Shown here in pieces: positions 31,096-43,900 of a DNA stretch of 64,000 bases. The DNA is from Volvox africanus. Taxonomy: Eukaryota; Chlorophyta; Chlorophyceae; Chlamydomonadales; Volvocaceae. Each line of letters opens with the position of its first letter. Position 1 is the first letter of the stretch. The notes beneath the pieces were generated by a model that was given only the letters and a program-made list of their open reading frames with translations, did no database searches and had not been told where the DNA came from. The position numbers and the translations under genes are program-made. The stretch is from the NCBI GenBank assembly GCA_030268105.1, contig BSDZ01000025.1:1836547-1900546 (forward strand), read 5' to 3'.

Positions 31096-34000
31096 ATTTC
31101 TGAACTAACGCGTGGTCGGTGGTCATCCTTACGGCCAGCCGTTAAGGCATTGTTGCCTTGTGCACTTGGACACATCGAGCGAGTCATTGCGCGACGCATC
31201 ACGCTTGACGGACGCACGGGACTTCTCTGCTTCGACCCGTTGTGTAATTTGTTTACACCTCGCCGTCCCCTGTCGTCTATCGATCTGTCTAACCACGTGG
31301 TTTTGTTCATCCCCTCGTCTCTGCGTGAGATGTCGGAACAGTTGGCCATATACAGGAGGTGTAGGCGTCAATATCCAGGCACGGCCGCATGTGTTTTACT
31401 CCCCGCTTTCTGTCGGCGCAAGGCAGAGGCATCGTTAAGGGGTATGCGGCATGTCCACCGGTTCGAGCCGGGCACCGTTTTGTTTAATGGTGTGGATCGG
31501 GAGGGTACGCTGGCTCCGTGGCCACACCTATCCTACTCGGTTGACGTTTGGTACGAAGCTCCTGATGGGGGTGCCGTTGGTTACGGACCCGCCTTAAGTG
31601 CACTGACGTTGTCTGCTGGGCAGTCGCTCGTAGATAACCGTGTCCCTGTGGTTCAGATCGGTTTAAACGGCCGTACTCTGAAGGCACTTGTTGACACCGG
31701 TGCCAGCGACGACTTCATCTCTGTCGCAGAGGTGAATGCGCTGGGGTTGTCCCCAGAGTCGTCTGATTGTCCACAGGTTACCCTTGCTGACGGGGGTAAG
31801 CATCCCATCGTGGGCAGGATTACCCTTAGCCTATCGTTAGGCCCTTTGCGTGTTGTGACCCGGCCGTACGTGCTGCAGGGCTTAGCAGAGACTGCACCGT
31901 ACATAATGGGGTCGTCGACATTACGACAGTACCGCGCGCGCATCGACATGGAGACCGCAACCCTGCATATGTGCAAGGGTACTCTGTCGATTAAGGTACC
32001 TTTCCTGTCGTTCGAACATGTCACACCAAAGGAGGGCGAAGCTGAGGCGGTGCCTATGGTTAATTTCGCTGTGGCCGCAATGGCCGCGCGAATCGAACCA
32101 GAGCTAGTCGGGCGTAAGGAGGCCGTCCGTTTGTTACGGAAGGGTGCCCACGGACTGCTTTTAAGGCCGCGGGTGAGCTGTTGTGTCACCACCGCGCAGA
32201 TTTCTGCGGATCCTGAGGTTGAGGCCCTACTGTCGCAGTATGAGGACGTCTTTAAAGATATCCCTGGCCTACCACCTATGCGTCCTGTTGATCACACAAT
32301 CCCTCTCATGCCTGGAGCGCAGCCTACAGCCCGGCCAATGTACAGGTTGAGTCCATTGGAGCTGGATGAGGTGAAGCGCCAGGTGACGGATTTGCTCGCG
32401 AAGGGTATGATACGCCCCAGCACATCCCCGTATTCTGCACCGATTGTGTTTGTCGGTAAGAAGGATGGGACCTTGCGCATGTGCATTGATTACCGGGGGT
32501 TAAATGCGAATACGGTGAAAAATCGCTACCCTTTGCCACGCGTTGACGACCTGTTGGATAAGCTGAAGGGCTCGGCTTATTTTTCCTCAATTGACTTACA
32601 ACAGGGCTACAATCAGATTCGCATCGCTGCCTCTGATATCCCGAAAACCGCTTTTCGGACGCCCTTCGGTCACTTTGAGTATACGGTCCTATCATTTGGT
32701 TTGACTAATGCCCCTGCGACGTTTCAGGCGGTTATGGACCGAATGTTTAGGCCGTTTATCGACAGGTTCGTTGTTTGCTACCTGGATGACATCTTGGTAT
32801 ATTCTAAAACGCGCGAGGAGCACTTGGAGCATCTTCGGCTCGTGCTCGACGTTATGAGGCGGGAGCAATTGTTTGCTAAACGCGCCAAATGCTTTTGGGC
32901 GCAGCCTCAGGTGGAATATTTGGGCCACATTGTGTCGGCCACCGGTGTGAAGATGGACCCGCGGAAGGTCGCCGTGGTTCGCGATTGGCCCGCGCCTCAG
33001 AACCTCACGGAGCTGCGTAAGTTCCTTGGCTTGACCAATTATTTCCGAAAGTTCATTGAAAAATATTCCATCATTGCGGCCCCGCTTACTAACTTAACTC
33101 GCAAAGGCGTTTTCGTTTCGCTCGAGTCGTGGACGTCGCAATGCCAGCGGGCATTCGAAGAGCTCAAACGAATCGTTGCCGAAGATGTCACCCTTGCATT
33201 CCCTGATTACTCGTTGCCATTTCGTGTTGAGGTAGTGTCTGATGCCTCAATATTTGGAAGCGGCGCTGTATTGTTACAGGAAGGGCGACCGATCGCCTTC
33301 ACGAGTAAGAAGTTTTCTGGTGCGGAAATTCGCTACACCACCGGGGAACAGGAGCTTCTGGCCGTGCTGCATGCTTTAAAGGAATGGCGCTGTTACCTCG
33401 AGGGACGCCCGTTTACTTTAAAGACTGACCACAAGCCCCTAACGTTTTTGCAAAGCGTTCCGACGTTGAACCGCCGTCAAGCTAGGTGGATGGAATATCT
33501 AGCTAGGTTCAACTGCACCTGGGAGTATATTTCTGGTAAATTGAATATTGCCGATGCTCTCAGTCGACATCCGTCGCTACACGCTGCAATTTTGGCAGCG
33601 CCCGTCGTGCGGCCGCGTAGCGAGGAGGTACCGATCGCGACGGACCTCGCGGAGCGGTTGAAGGTTGCCTACAGCGCAGACGCCTGGTTCGCGGACCCGG
33701 CTAATGTAGAAAACCTTCGCAAGCAGAATAGCCTTTGGCTACGGACGGAGGGTGCAGCTACGCAAATCGTCGTTCCGAACGACGACGCGCTACGCTATGA
33801 CATCCTTGCACGGTTCCACGAGGACCCGTTAGCAGGACACCCTGGTAGCAAGCGATTGATCGACTTGGTGCAACGTTCCTTTTGGTGGCCTCGTTTGGCT
33901 AAGGATGCGGCGAACTTCGTCCAGACATGCAGTCTGTGCCAGCGCAATAAGGCTTTGTCCGGTAAGGGCCATGGGTTGTTGCAACCGTTGCCTGTCCCGG

Positions 34001-35118
34001 ATGCGCCTTGGGAAAGTGTTTCCATGGACTTCGTAGTCGCGCTGCCCAAAACTGAGGGGGGATACGATGCGGTGTTCGTAATGGTCGATCGTCTGACTAA
34101 GATGGTCCACCTAGCACCATGCACATCATCCTGCACGGCTGAGCAAACCGCACGTTTGTTTTTCGACAATGTGATTCGGTTACACGGGGTTCCCAAAAAT
34201 GTGATCTCGGACCGCGGTGGACAGTTCACGTCTAAGTTTTGGGAAGCGCTCTGCAAACTAGTTGGCATGCGCGTCAACCTGAGCACGGCGTATCACCCGC
34301 AGACTGATGGTCAAACCGAACGCACAAACCGCACGTTGGGTGATATGTTGCGCAATTATGCTGGTCGTACACCACTTGTTTGGGATACATATTTGACTGC
34401 GGCAGAATTTGCGCTTAACAATGCTGTTAACCGCTCTACAGGCAAAAGTCCGTTCTTTCTTAACTACGGGTTTCATCCCGCGCTACCCATGTGGCGTGAG
34501 TTGGAAGTGAACGTGCCTGCTGCTAAACTTTTTGCCAAGTCGTTTATGTCCCGAATCACAGACGCGAAGTCGTGTTTAGACGCGGCGCAGCAACGAACGA
34601 CAGAATACTACAACAAATCCAAGCAGGATGTGACGTTTTCGGAAGGGCAACTCGTGTTGCTAAGCACCAAGAACTTGCGTTCCTTGGCCGACGGATCCCG
34701 AAAACTCTTACCCCGCTGGATTGGTCCGTATCCTGTCGTGCGCATGGTTGGGAATGTGGCTGTGGAGCTTGCATTGCCCACTGATATGACCATTCACCCC
34801 ACGTTTCACGTATCGCTTGTTCGTCCGTATCGTAGTACGGAACCCGTCCCTGAGCCTGCTGACGCCCCCACAGCGATCGAACCAGTTCCCGAGACCTGGA
34901 TCGCTGGTAAACAGAAGTTTTACGATGTGGAGCGGGTGTTAGATTATCGCGCGCGTCGTGTGGGCCGACACCGACGTAAGCGAACAGTACACGAGTACTT
35001 GGTTAAGTGGACAGGGTATACCGACGAGCACAACTCATGGGAACCGGCACGCAACTTCTCACAGGACATGAAACCCCTGCTCGAAGAAGCCCGCAAACGT
35101 GCCACGCAAGCCCAATGA
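31057..35118 (+). CDS. pol: Pol polyprotein of element C
   Basis: 1353 codons following the gag UAG in the same frame, with no internal stop. It makes the enzymes for proteolytic maturation, reverse transcription, RNA removal and integration. Counting from the codon after UAG: an N-terminal extra domain, protease (VDTGAS, about 213), RT (motifs [26 protein letters not shown] at 575-578), RNase H ([19 protein letters not shown]), integrase HHCC finger (HEDPLAGH ... CSLC), catalytic D991, D1052 and E1088 with 35 residues between the last two, GPY/F module, and C-terminal chromodomain (VKWTGY, NSWEP) expected to steer insertion through chromatin. Length fits a chromovirus pol with an extra N-terminal domain. 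Confidence 0.95.
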   Translation, partial: GLARVPAEGAPPGISELTRGRWSSLRPAVKALLPCALGHIERVIARRITLDGRTGLLCFDPLCNLFTPRRPLSSIDLSNHVVLFIPSSLREMSEQLAIYRRCRRQYPGTAACVLLPAFCRRKAEASLRGMRHVHRFEPGTVLFNGVDREGTLAPWPHLSYSVDVWYEAPDGGAVGYGPALSALTLSAGQSLVDNRVPVVQIGLNGRTLKALVDTGASDDFISVAEVNALGLSPESSDCPQVTLADGGKHPIVGRITLSLSLGPLRVVTRPYVLQGLAETAPYIMGSSTLRQYRARIDMETATLHMCKGTLSIKVPFLSFEHVTPKEGEAEAVPMVNFAVAAMAARIEPELVGRKEAVRLLRKGAHGLLLRPRVSCCVTTAQISADPEVEALLSQYEDVFKDIPGLPPMRPVDHTIPLMPGAQPTARPMYRLSPLELDEVKRQVTDLLAKGMIRPSTSPYSAPIVFVGKKDGTLRMCIDYRGLNANTVKNRYPLPRVDDLLDKLKGSAYFSSIDLQQGYNQIRIAASDIPKTAFRTPFGHFEYTVLSFGLTNAPATFQAVMDRMFRPFIDRFVVCYLDDILVYSKTREEHLEHLRLVLDVMRREQLFAKRAKCFWAQPQVEYLGHIVSATGVKMDPRKVAVVRDWPAPQNLTELRKFLGLTNYFRKFIEKYSIIAAPLTNLTRKGVFVSLESWTSQCQRAFEELKRIVAEDVTLAFPDYSLPFRVEVVSDASIFGSGAVLLQEGRPIAFTSKKFSGAEIRYTTGEQELLAVLHALKEWRCYLEGRPFTLKTDHKPLTFLQSVPTLNRRQARWMEYLARFNCTWEYISGKLNIADALSRHPSLHAAILAAPVVRPRSEEVPIATDLAERLKVAYSADAWFADPANVENLRKQNSLWLRTEGAATQIVVPNDDALRYDILARFHEDPLAGHPGSKRLIDLVQRSFWWPRLAKDAANFVQTCSLCQRNKALSGKGHGLLQPLPVPDAPWESVSMDFVVALPKTEGGYDAVFVMVDRLTKMVHLAPCTSSCTAEQTARLFFDNVIRLHGVPKNVISDRGGQFTSKFWEALCKLVGMRVNLSTAYHPQTDGQTERTNRTLGDMLRNYAGRTPLVWDTYLTAAEFALNNAVNRSTGKSPFFLNYGFHPALPMWRELEVNVPAAKLFAKSFMSRITDAKSCLDAAQQRTTEYYNKSKQDVTFSEGQLVLLSTKNLRSLADGSRKLLPRWIGPYPVVRMVGNVAVELALPTDMTIHPTFHVSLVRPYRSTEPVPEPADAPTAIEPVPETWIAGKQKFYDVERVLDYRARRVGRHRRKRTVHEYLVKWTGYTDEHNSWEPARNFSQDMKPLLEEARKRATQAQ

Positions 35119-35162
35119 CCCCTACAGTCGATGCTGTATGATGCAGCGAGGACGCTGCATAC

Positions 35163-35173
35163 GGGAGGGGGGA
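35163..35173 (+). other. Polypurine tract, element C
   Basis: GGGAGGGGGGA, four bases before the 3' LTR, preceded by the 8-bp hairpin. Confidence 0.88.
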
Positions 35174-35177
35174 TAAT

Positions 35178-36002
35178 TGTTGTGCTACGGTTCATTTCCC
35201 GCCGACGCGTAGGTCGACGCGATCCTACGAGGCGAAGTGCTTTTGTGATGAACGCATTGCATATGAATGAATCTGCATGATATAAATGTATTCGTGTACA
35301 TTTATATATGCATCTGGCATGTTGTCATTATCCATCGCGACATCGCATCATGGCAAATCCGCCTAGCATGCATGAATAACCGAAGCATTGAAGTGCGCAT
35401 TATGCTCGTGCTACAAAACGATAAGTAATATTATCTGATATAATATTACTTCATTTAAGCACACGTTGAGAGCGCCGCACTCGTCGCGATACATGCCCCG
35501 CAACCGGATATCGTTATCCGGACCCTTGCATCATGCGAATGCCGGAAAGGCTTATACGTTGTTATGCGTAGACATCGCCTAGACGCAGTAGGGTTGTCAC
35601 ATCTAGGATCGGCCTCCTAATGTGAATCGTACGGCATTGCGATGCTGCGAGTATAACAGATGCGAGGACGGCTAAGCTAAAAAAAGACATTTTATACCGG
35701 AGAACACTCGTGTGTTCTGTATTACTATTTCTATACACTATTCTACTTAGCCCGAGCTAAGCCTGAACTTCGCTAATCACCGCCGCGTGATGATTGCTTG
35801 CTTCCGGCGCTGACGGCGATTTCGTCCATTGCATCGTTCTGATCCGTAAGACTGTAAGTTATATCTCTCTTCGTCTTGAAGTCTTCCGCTGTCTCTGTTT
35901 GCTCTCGCTTGCCTTGCTGTACTTGCAAGTGCTCGCGCATCGGTGTCGATAGTCTCCAGACGTGCAGATACTTATGAGCAAACGCGAACGAGAGGTACAA
36001 CA
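35178..36002 (+). repeat. 3' LTR of element C
   Basis: 825 bp, with about four differences from the 5' LTR. Over the patch near 35676-35750 it equals the 3' LTR of element A. Confidence 0.95.
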
Positions 36003-36007
36003 TCCAT
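36003..36007. other. Target-site duplication of element C, right copy
   Basis: TCCAT, matching 28525-28529. Confidence 0.93.
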
Positions 36008-36326
36008 ACCTTTGGTGAGGCATTTAACAGCAGCAACCTACAGATGGGAGCAGGTAGAACTCATACCACACACACTTGACTTTCATTTAGCATTGCTGCT
36101 GTTTAATAGGTAGGATGGGATACATGCTGGCATGGCCATGCATGCATGCAGGCCGTGGCAGATGTTGTATCCCTCTTCGCTGCTCATGCACTTATCTGCA
36201 CGTCTTAACGTTAAGTGCCACGTGCCGAATGCTCACAAGACAGACCAAAACATCCAGACGCGATATCAGGGGCAGCGGAAGTCTTCAGGAGCGAAAAGGC
36301 TACCACTTACAGTCAAAAAGGTGCGA

Positions 36327-36367
<41 letters not shown>

Positions 36368-37163
36368 GCTATCAGAACCGACACCAGGCGATCATCATCT
36401 AACCGGCTCTCAATGCTCAGGCTTGGCTCGGGCCAATCACAGTGTAATATAGTTCAGTATGATAATATTGACGATAATCCGATAAGAGCTCGGTAAAAGC
36501 GTATGCTATCCGGCCGTTCTCGCACGTAATCTTCTTGTGATACCAATACACGGTACATATCACACCAGATCGTCCATCCACAAGTGTGATAAGCCCTAGC
36601 AGACGTATCAACGATATTCTATTCGCATGCAGTATATTTATCATACACAAGCCTTCCCGGCATTTGTTCAATGTGAATGGCCAAGTATCAATGAATGGCC
36701 AAGTATCAATGAATGGCCAACTAACCACTGTGGTTATAGCACTTCTCACACCTATGTGTCGATCATGCCAGCATGGAAGTAATGGTATAACCAAACAGTA
36801 AATAATAGTACTTAACATGTCATGCCATTTTAATGCTCGTCAACTATGTTTGCCGGCTGGATCCAAACATTTGTTAGTTGGCGCATTAATGATGCAGCTG
36901 GCAACGCAAGACAAGGAATCCCAATTGCATGGATTCCACAATGCATAACTAGCGAAATATATACAGATGTATTTATTGACAGCATTGCATATTTTACGTG
37001 TGCTTATCACCTTGTTAGGTCGCAGCAACCAACACATTGATGATAATCAATCCGTAATACAACAGCAGCCATCACCAGGTGTTGGTGGCTAGGGTGCAGA
37101 GTAAAACTGTGTCTGGAAGGCCAGTTGCCTACCATTGTAGGCCCCCTGCCTCAGAGATCCATT

Positions 37164-37373
37164 GCGTGATTGCATGATTGTGTGATTGTGTGATTGCGTG
37201 ATTGCGTGATTGCGAGATTGCGTGATTGCGTGATTGCGTAATTGCGTTGTTGCGTTGTTGCGTGAGTGCGTTGTTGCGTTGTTGCGTTGTTGTGTTGTTG
37301 CGTTGCTGTGTTGTTGCGTTGTTGCGTTGTTGTGTTGTTGCGTTGCTGTGTTGTTGCGTTGTTGCGTTGTTGC
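37164..37373 (+). repeat. Octamer minisatellite, unit 10
   Basis: 210 bp, about 26 octamers. Confidence 0.95.
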
Positions 37374-37428
37374 GTGCGTGAGTCCGTATGTGGTTGTGGT
37401 GCGGCCCTTTACGCCCTCGTCGTCGTTG

Positions 37429-37499
37429 GCACCAGTGGTATAGTGGTAGCATAGGTCCTTGCCACGGACCAGACCCGAGTTCGATTTTCGGCTGGTGCA
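37429..37499 (+). tRNA. tRNA-Gly(GCC)-like sequence, copy 10 (G:T)
   Basis: Identical to copy 1. Confidence 0.85.
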
Positions 37500-38175
37500 T
37501 CAGACCGCCAGGAACGCAGTCTGCCTCGGAGAGAGACCTATCCAAGACCTATCTGTAGGGACGCTGCAAGGGAGCTGGAATATATTCGCACACCTACACC
37601 CTATTCGTGATACAGCCTGCACGGAACTCCAGTGCACCTGTCGGCAAAACTGAGAGCAAGAACCCAGTGTGCTGTGGGTTGTGGGACAGGGAGACACTGC
37701 TGCATAGTAGAAATACTGGGCAGGGGGACTTATTGCTGGTCAATAGCTACTATAAAGGTGAGCGGGAAAACATGTTGATTGGAGTTGAGGAAAGGGCCAT
37801 CAATGGTGGCTTATTACACTCCTCAACCTTGTGTAGAAAGGTCAACACCTGTCCATACCTTTGGTGAGGCATTTAACAGCAGCAACCTACAGATGGGAGC
37901 AGGTAGAACTCATACCACACACACTTGACTTTCATTTAGCATTGCTGCTGTTTAATAGGTAGGATGGGATACATGCTGGCATGGCCATGCATGCATGCAG
38001 GCCGTGGCAGATGTTGTATCCCTCTTCGCTGCTCATGCACTTATCTGCACGTCTTAACGTTAAGTGCCACGTGCCGAATGCTCACAAGACAGACCAAAAC
38101 ATCCAGACGCGATATCAGGGGCAGCGGAAGTCTTCAGGAGCGAAAAGGCTACCACTTACAGTCAAAAAGGTGCGA

Positions 38176-38222
<47 letters not shown>

Positions 38223-38403
38223 GCTATCAGAACCGACACCAGGCGATCATCATCTAACCGGCTCTCAATGCTCAGGCTTGGCTCGGGCCAATCACAGTGT
38301 AATATAGTTCAGTATGATAATATTGACGATAATCCGATAAGAGCTCGGTAAAAGCGTATGCTATCCGGCCGTTCTCGCACGTAATCTTCTTGTGATACCA
38401 ACA

Positions 38404-38408
38404 CACGG
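38404..38408. other. Target-site duplication of element D, left copy
   Basis: CACGG, repeated at 45729-45733. Confidence 0.92.
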
Positions 38409-39232
38409 TGTTGTGCTACGGTTCATTTCCCGTCGACGCGTAGGTCGACGCGATCCTATGAGTCGAAGTGCTTTTGTGATGAACGCATTACATATGAATG
38501 AATCTGCATGATATAAATGTATTCGCATACATTTATATATGCATCTGGCATGTTGTCATTACCCATCGCGACATCGCATCATGGCAAATCCGCCTAGCAT
38601 GCATGAATAACCGAAGCATTGAAGTGCGCATTATGCTCGTGCTACAAAACGATAAGTAATATTATCTGATATAATATTACTTCATTAAAGCACACGTTGA
38701 GAGCGCCGCACTTGTCGCGATGCATGCCCTGCAACCGGATATTGTTATCTGGACCCTTGCATCATGCGAATGCCGGAAAGGCTTATACGTTGTTATGCGT
38801 AGACATCGCCTAGGCGCAGTAGGGTTGTCACATCTAGGATCGGCCTCCTAATGTGAATCGTACGGCACTGCGATGCTGCGAGTATAACAGATGCGAGGAC
38901 GGCTAAGCTAGACAAGACATTCGATACCGGAGAACACTCGTGTGTTCTATATCACTATTTCTATACACTATTCTACTTAGCCCGAGCTAAGCCTGAACTT
39001 CGCTAATCACCGCCGCGTGATGATTGCTTGCTTCCGGCGCTGACGGCGATTTCGTCCATTGCATCATTCTGACCCGTAAGACTGTAAGTTATATCTCTCT
39101 TCGTCTTGAAGTCTTCCGCTGTCTCTGTTTGCTCTCGCTTGCCTTGCTGTACTTGCAAGTGCTCGCGCATCGGTGTCGATAGTCTCCAGACGTGCAGATA
39201 CTCATGAGCAAACGCGAACGAGAGGTACAACA
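38409..39232 (+). repeat. 5' LTR of element D
   Basis: 824 bp. One hairpin arm is altered here (GGATATTGTTATCTGG instead of GGATATCGTTATCCGG in the 3' LTR). Confidence 0.95.
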
Positions 39233-39235
39233 ATT

Positions 39236-39254
39236 TGGTATCGAGACAGGTTCG
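39236..39254 (+). other. Primer binding site, element D
   Basis: Initiator-Met-like motif three bases after the LTR. Confidence 0.7.
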
Positions 39255-39299
39255 TTGCCTAACTGTCTCTCTCTGTCTAATCGGAAGTAGGTTCTTTCT

Positions 39300-39733
39300 A
39301 TGGCGAGTTCCAGCGACGAACCACGAGGACCGCTAGATACTTTTGCCGAAGACTTAGGCCGCGCCGTTTTGGACGCCGCCGCTTCCGGTTTGTAATTGTT
39401 TAATTGCTTTTGTTTAGATTGCTGCACTTGTTGTGTAAGTGTACGCTCTGAGTCGCAGGTAATCTCAGTGCACCGGCATTGCTTGCCGCGGCGACTGAGA
39501 CCGGCTTTCGTCCGGACCAGTTGGCGACTCTCATTGCCCAAACTACGGAGATCAGGACTCAGCTGGGCAATTACTTGCTGAGTTTGCTGAATCTTCTCAA
39601 GAGTACTGTCGGTAGGCTCACCGAATCGCTTTGTACTCTTGCCTTTGCGATAGAAGTCGGCTTCTATTACGCAAAACTAGGGTATCGTTTCGTGCTCCAT
39701 GTCCGCGGAACACGACGATACGCCGCACACTAG
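39300..39733 (+). CDS. Possible spliced pre-gag ORF (element D)
   Basis: ATG at 39300, candidate introns 39392-39468 or 39388-39458, end at 39733, overlapping the gag ATG at 39699. Donor and acceptor dinucleotides are kept. Confidence 0.4.
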
Positions 39734-40934
39734 CCTAGCTAGCCAACCCGATTTCGTTGTAGCTGCTAGAGCGCCGGATAGAGGTCTTGAGACTGTTGGC
39801 GCGCGAGCCACTCAAGAGCCCCTTTTCCTTCAGACCCCTGCTCACTTAATTGTGCCGCATTCAGCAGTGAACACGAATATGGACAACACTGCTGGACCAA
39901 GGGTTCTGCCATTACCTCAAGCTCGAGGTCATGATGACATCCCTGAGGTGATGAGATTGTCGATTCCCGTTCCTAGGCTCAATATTTCGCTGACCGACAA
40001 GACACCAGGGCATAGCATAGCCGATGCAACTCGTGCGTACGTGCGTGACGCTAAAAAGTACCTCCAAGCTGTTCATGGTGGCGACAATGACGGTATCAGG
40101 TGTCTCTTCGTTGGTAACACCCTCGAGGGCGCAGCGAAGGACTGGTATCGCAATTGGACCAACGCCCGGGGCAGCTATACTTTTGACGAGTTAGTCGCCG
40201 CTTTGCTCGCACGATTTGCTACTGAGGTTCAAGCACGCGATGTGGAAGCTCGTAACGTTTTGGCAGCGGGTAGCTACCACATGCGTCGGGATGAAAATGT
40301 ACCTGCGTACCAGTCACGCTTCGAAGCACTTGTGACTCCCATTGCTGACCTCACCGAATCTGAGCGTGTCTTTTGGTTTAGGCGAGGCCTAACGAAACTT
40401 TTGGCTAAATGGTGCGCCACTGACTTGGTTGGAGCGCAGATCAAGTCGTATGACGCGTTGGTCGCTTTTGCTAAGGGCGCGGAGATACGACTTCTTGCCG
40501 GCGAGGAAGAAGTCAAGTCTGCCCCTCGTGCAAATGCCGTGCAAGTGCAGGATCCGCTTGGGGAAGCTGTAGCCCTCGACCAGGACCTCGGCGCGACCCG
40601 CCCCACGCCTACTGCCGCGACGCGACGCAGCAACGGGCAACGCAAGGCGCGCGGGGGCGCTAGCTCGGGTGTCCGTGGTACAGGAGGAGCAGGTCCGAGC
40701 TCGGACCCAGCTAGGAACAGGAAGCGTGGTGGTGCGCCGTCGTCGGCAGCCGCACAGCGTTCCGACCCCAACGCGAAGCGTACTCGTACGGACGACACAT
40801 TTATGCCAAAATGGAATTGCAATCGTTCCGAATTCGAGCGTCGAAAATTGGCCAACGTTTGTCTACGGTGTGCGGAGAGCCATTCTACGAAGGATTGCCC
40901 TCTAATGCCGCCGTTTGTACCTCAGCCGAAATAG
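39699..40934 (+). CDS. gag: Gag of element D (411 aa)
   Basis: Complete Gag, same length and layout as element C: capsid-like region, Arg/Ala/Gly-rich linker and zinc knuckle C-x2-C-x3-H-x4-C, with Ser in place of Asn just before the His. Ends at the conserved UAG (40932-40934). It could supply functional Gag even though pol is broken. Confidence 0.93.
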   Translation: MSAEHDDTPHTSLASQPDFVVAARAPDRGLETVGARATQEPLFLQTPAHLIVPHSAVNTNMDNTAGPRVLPLPQARGHDDIPEVMRLSIPVPRLNISLTDKTPGHSIADATRAYVRDAKKYLQAVHGGDNDGIRCLFVGNTLEGAAKDWYRNWTNARGSYTFDELVAALLARFATEVQARDVEARNVLAAGSYHMRRDENVPAYQSRFEALVTPIADLTESERVFWFRRGLTKLLAKWCATDLVGAQIKSYDALVAFAKGAEIRLLAGEEEVKSAPRANAVQVQDPLGEAVALDQDLGATRPTPTAATRRSNGQRKARGGASSGVRGTGGAGPSSDPARNRKRGGAPSSAAAQRSDPNAKRTRTDDTFMPKWNCNRSEFERRKLANVCLRCAESHSTKDCPLMPPFVPQPK

Positions 40935-40973
40935 GGGCTTGCCCGGGTTCCTGCGGAGGGGGCTCTACCTGGG
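40932..40973 (+). promoter_or_regulatory. Candidate UAG readthrough signal (element D)
   Basis: UAG-GGG and both arms of the 7-bp stem (40942-40948 and 40967-40973) are unchanged, while three bases of the loop between them differ from A and C. This pattern favours the stem being maintained. Confidence 0.57.
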
Positions 40974-43900
40974 TTTTCTGAACTAACGCGTGGTCGGTGG
41001 TCATCCTTACGGCCAGCCGTTAAGGCATTGTTGCCTTGTGTACTTGGACACATCGAGCGAGTCATTGCGCGACGCATCACGCTTGACGGACGCACGGGAC
41101 TTCTCTGCTTCGACCCGTTGTGTAATTTGTTTACACCTCGCCGTCCCCTGTCGTCTATCGATCTGTCTAACCACGTGGTTTTGTTCATCCCCTCGTCTCT
41201 GCGTGAGATGTCGGAACAGTTGGCCATATACAGGAGATGTAGGCGTCAATATCCAGGCACTGCCGCATGTGTTTTACTCCCCGCTTTCTGTCGGCGCAAG
41301 GCAGAGGCATCGTTAAGGGGTATGCGGCATGTCCACCGGTTCGAGCCGGGCACCGTTTTGTTTAATGGTGTGGATCGGGAGGGTACATTGGCTCCGTGGC
41401 CACACCTATCCTACTCGGTTGACGTTTGGTACGAAGCTCCTGATGGGGGTGCCGTTGGTTACGGACCCGCCTTAAGTGCACTGACGTTGTCTGCTGGGCA
41501 CAGGTTACCCTTGCTGACGGGGGTAAGCATCCCATCGTGGGCAGGATTACCCTTAGCCTATCGTTAGGCCCTTTGCGTGTTGTGACCCGGCCGTACGTGC
41601 TGCAGGGCTTAGCAGAGACTGCACCGTACATAATGGGGTCGTCGACATTACGACAGTACCGCGCGCGCATCGACATGGAGACCGCAACCCTGCATATGTG
41701 CAAGGGTACTCTGTCGATTAAGGTACCTTTCCTGTCGTTCGAACATGTCACACCAAAGGAGGGCGAAGCTGAGGCGGTGCCTATGGTTAATTTCGCTGTG
41801 GCCGCAATGGCCGCGCGAATCGAACCAGAGCTAGTCGGGCGTAAGGAGGCCGTCCGTTTGTTACGGAAGGGTGCCCACGGACTGCTTTTAAGGCCGCGGG
41901 TGAGCTGTTGTGTCACTACCGCGCAGATTTCTGCGGATCCTGAGGTTGAGGCCCTACTGTCGCAGTATGAGGACGTCTTTAAAGATATCCCTGGCCTACC
42001 ACCTATGCGTCCTGTTGATCACACAATCCCTCTCATGCCTGGAGCGCAGCCTACAGCCCGGCCAATGTACAGGTTGAGTCCATTGGAACTGGACGAGGTG
42101 AAGCGCCAGGTGACGGATTTGCTCGCGAAGGGTATGATACGCCCCAGCACATCCCCGTATTCTGCACCGATTGTGTTTGTCGGTAAGAAGGATGGGACCT
42201 TGCGCATGTGCATTGATTACCGGGGGTTAAATGCGAATACGGTGAAAAATCGCTACCCTTTGCCACGCGTTGACGACCTGTTGGATAAGCTGAAGGGCTC
42301 GGCTTATTTTTCCTCAATTGACTTACAACAGGGCTACAATCAGATTCGCATCGCTGCCTCTGATATCCCGAAAACCGCTTTTCGGACGCCCTTCGGTCAC
42401 TTTGAGTATACGGTCCTATCGTTTGGTTTGACTAATGCCCCTGCGACGTTTCAGGCGGTTATGGACCGAATGTTTAGGCCGTTTATCGACAGGTTCGTTG
42501 TTTGCTACCTGGATGACATCTTGGTATATTCTAAGACGCGCGAGGAGCACTTGGAGCATCTGCGGCTCGTGCTCGACGTTATGAGGCGGGAGCAATTGTT
42601 TGCTAAACGCGCCAAATGCTTTTGGGCGCAGCCTCAGGTGGAATATTTGGGTCACATTGTGTCGGCCACCGGTGTGAAGATGGACCCGCGGAAGGTCGCC
42701 GTGGTTCGCGATTGGCCCGCGCCTCAGAACCTCACGGAGCTGCGTAAGTTCCTTGGCTTGACCAATTATTTCCGAAAGTTCATTGAAAAATATTCCATCA
42801 TTGCGGCCCCGCTTACTAACTTAACTCGCAAAGGCGTTTTCGTTTCGCTCGAGTCGTGGACGTCGCAATGCCAGCGGGCATTCGAAGAGCTCAAACGAAT
42901 CGTTGCCGAAGATGTCACCCTAGCATTCCCTGATTACTCGTTGCCATTTCGTGTTGAGGTAGTGTCTGATGCCTCAATATTTGGAAGCGGCGCTGTATTG
43001 TTACAGGAAGGGCGACCGATCGCCTTCACGAGTAAGAAGTTTTCTGGTGCGGAGATTCGCTACACCACCGGGGAACAGGAGCTTCTGGCCGTGCTGCATG
43101 CTTTAAAGGAATGGCGCTGTTACCTCGAGGGACGCCCATTTACTTTAAAGACTGACCACAAGCCCCTAACGTTTTTGCAAAACGTTCCGACGTTGAACCG
43201 CCGTCAAGCTAGGTGGATGGAATATCTAGCTAGGTTCAACTGCACCTGGGAGTATATTTCTGGTAAATTGAATATTGCCGATGCTCTCAGTCGACATCCG
43301 TCGCTACACGCTGCAATTTTGGCAGCGCCCGTCGTGCGGCCGCGTAGCGAGGAGGTACCGATCGCGACGGACCTCGCGGAGCGGTTGAAGGTTGCCTACA
43401 ACGCAGACGCCTGGTTCGCGGACCCGGCTAATGTAGAAAACCTTCGCAAGCAGAATGGCCTTTGGCTACGGACGGAGGGTGCAGCTACGCAAATCGTCGT
43501 TCCGAACGACGACGCGCTACGCTACGACATCCTTGCGCGGTTCCACGAGGACCCGTTAGCAGGACACCCTGGTAGCAAGCGATTGATCGACTTGGTGCAA
43601 CGTTCCTTTTGGTGGCCTCGTTTGGCTAAGGATGCGGCGAACTTCGTCCAGACATGCAGTCTGTGCCAGCGCAATAAGGCTTTGTCCGGTAAGGGCCATG
43701 GGTTGTTGCAACCGTTGCCTGTCCCGGATGCGCCTTGGGAAAGTGTTTCCATGGACTTCGTAGTCGCGCTGCCCAAAACTGAGGGGGGATACGATGCGGT
43801 GTTCGTAATGGTCGATCGTCTGACTAAGATGGTTCACCTAGCACCATGCACATCATCCTGCACGGCTGAGCAAACCGCACGTTTGTTTTTCGATAATGTG

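Larger units (their letters stand above)
28530..36002 (+). mobile_element. Element C: intact-looking chromovirus LTR retrotransposon, 7473 bp
   Basis: All expected parts are present and undamaged: two 825-bp LTRs, primer binding site, gag (411 aa), UAG junction, full pol, hairpin, polypurine tract and TCCAT target duplications. By eye the LTRs differ at about four positions (roughly 0.5%), so it is young. It is the best candidate here for an autonomous element and a possible source of the others. Confidence 0.95.
26729..36049 (+). repeat. Tandem unit 9, interrupted by element C
   Basis: About 1843 bp without element C and one target duplication. (GT)14 at 27010-27037. Carries the 23-bp deletion before ACAGGGAGAC. 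Confidence 0.93.
36050..37898 (+). repeat. Tandem unit 10 (1849 bp)
   Basis: Uninterrupted unit between elements C and D. (GT)17 at 36331-36364. 23-bp deletion allele. Octamer array as in unit 9. Confidence 0.95.
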
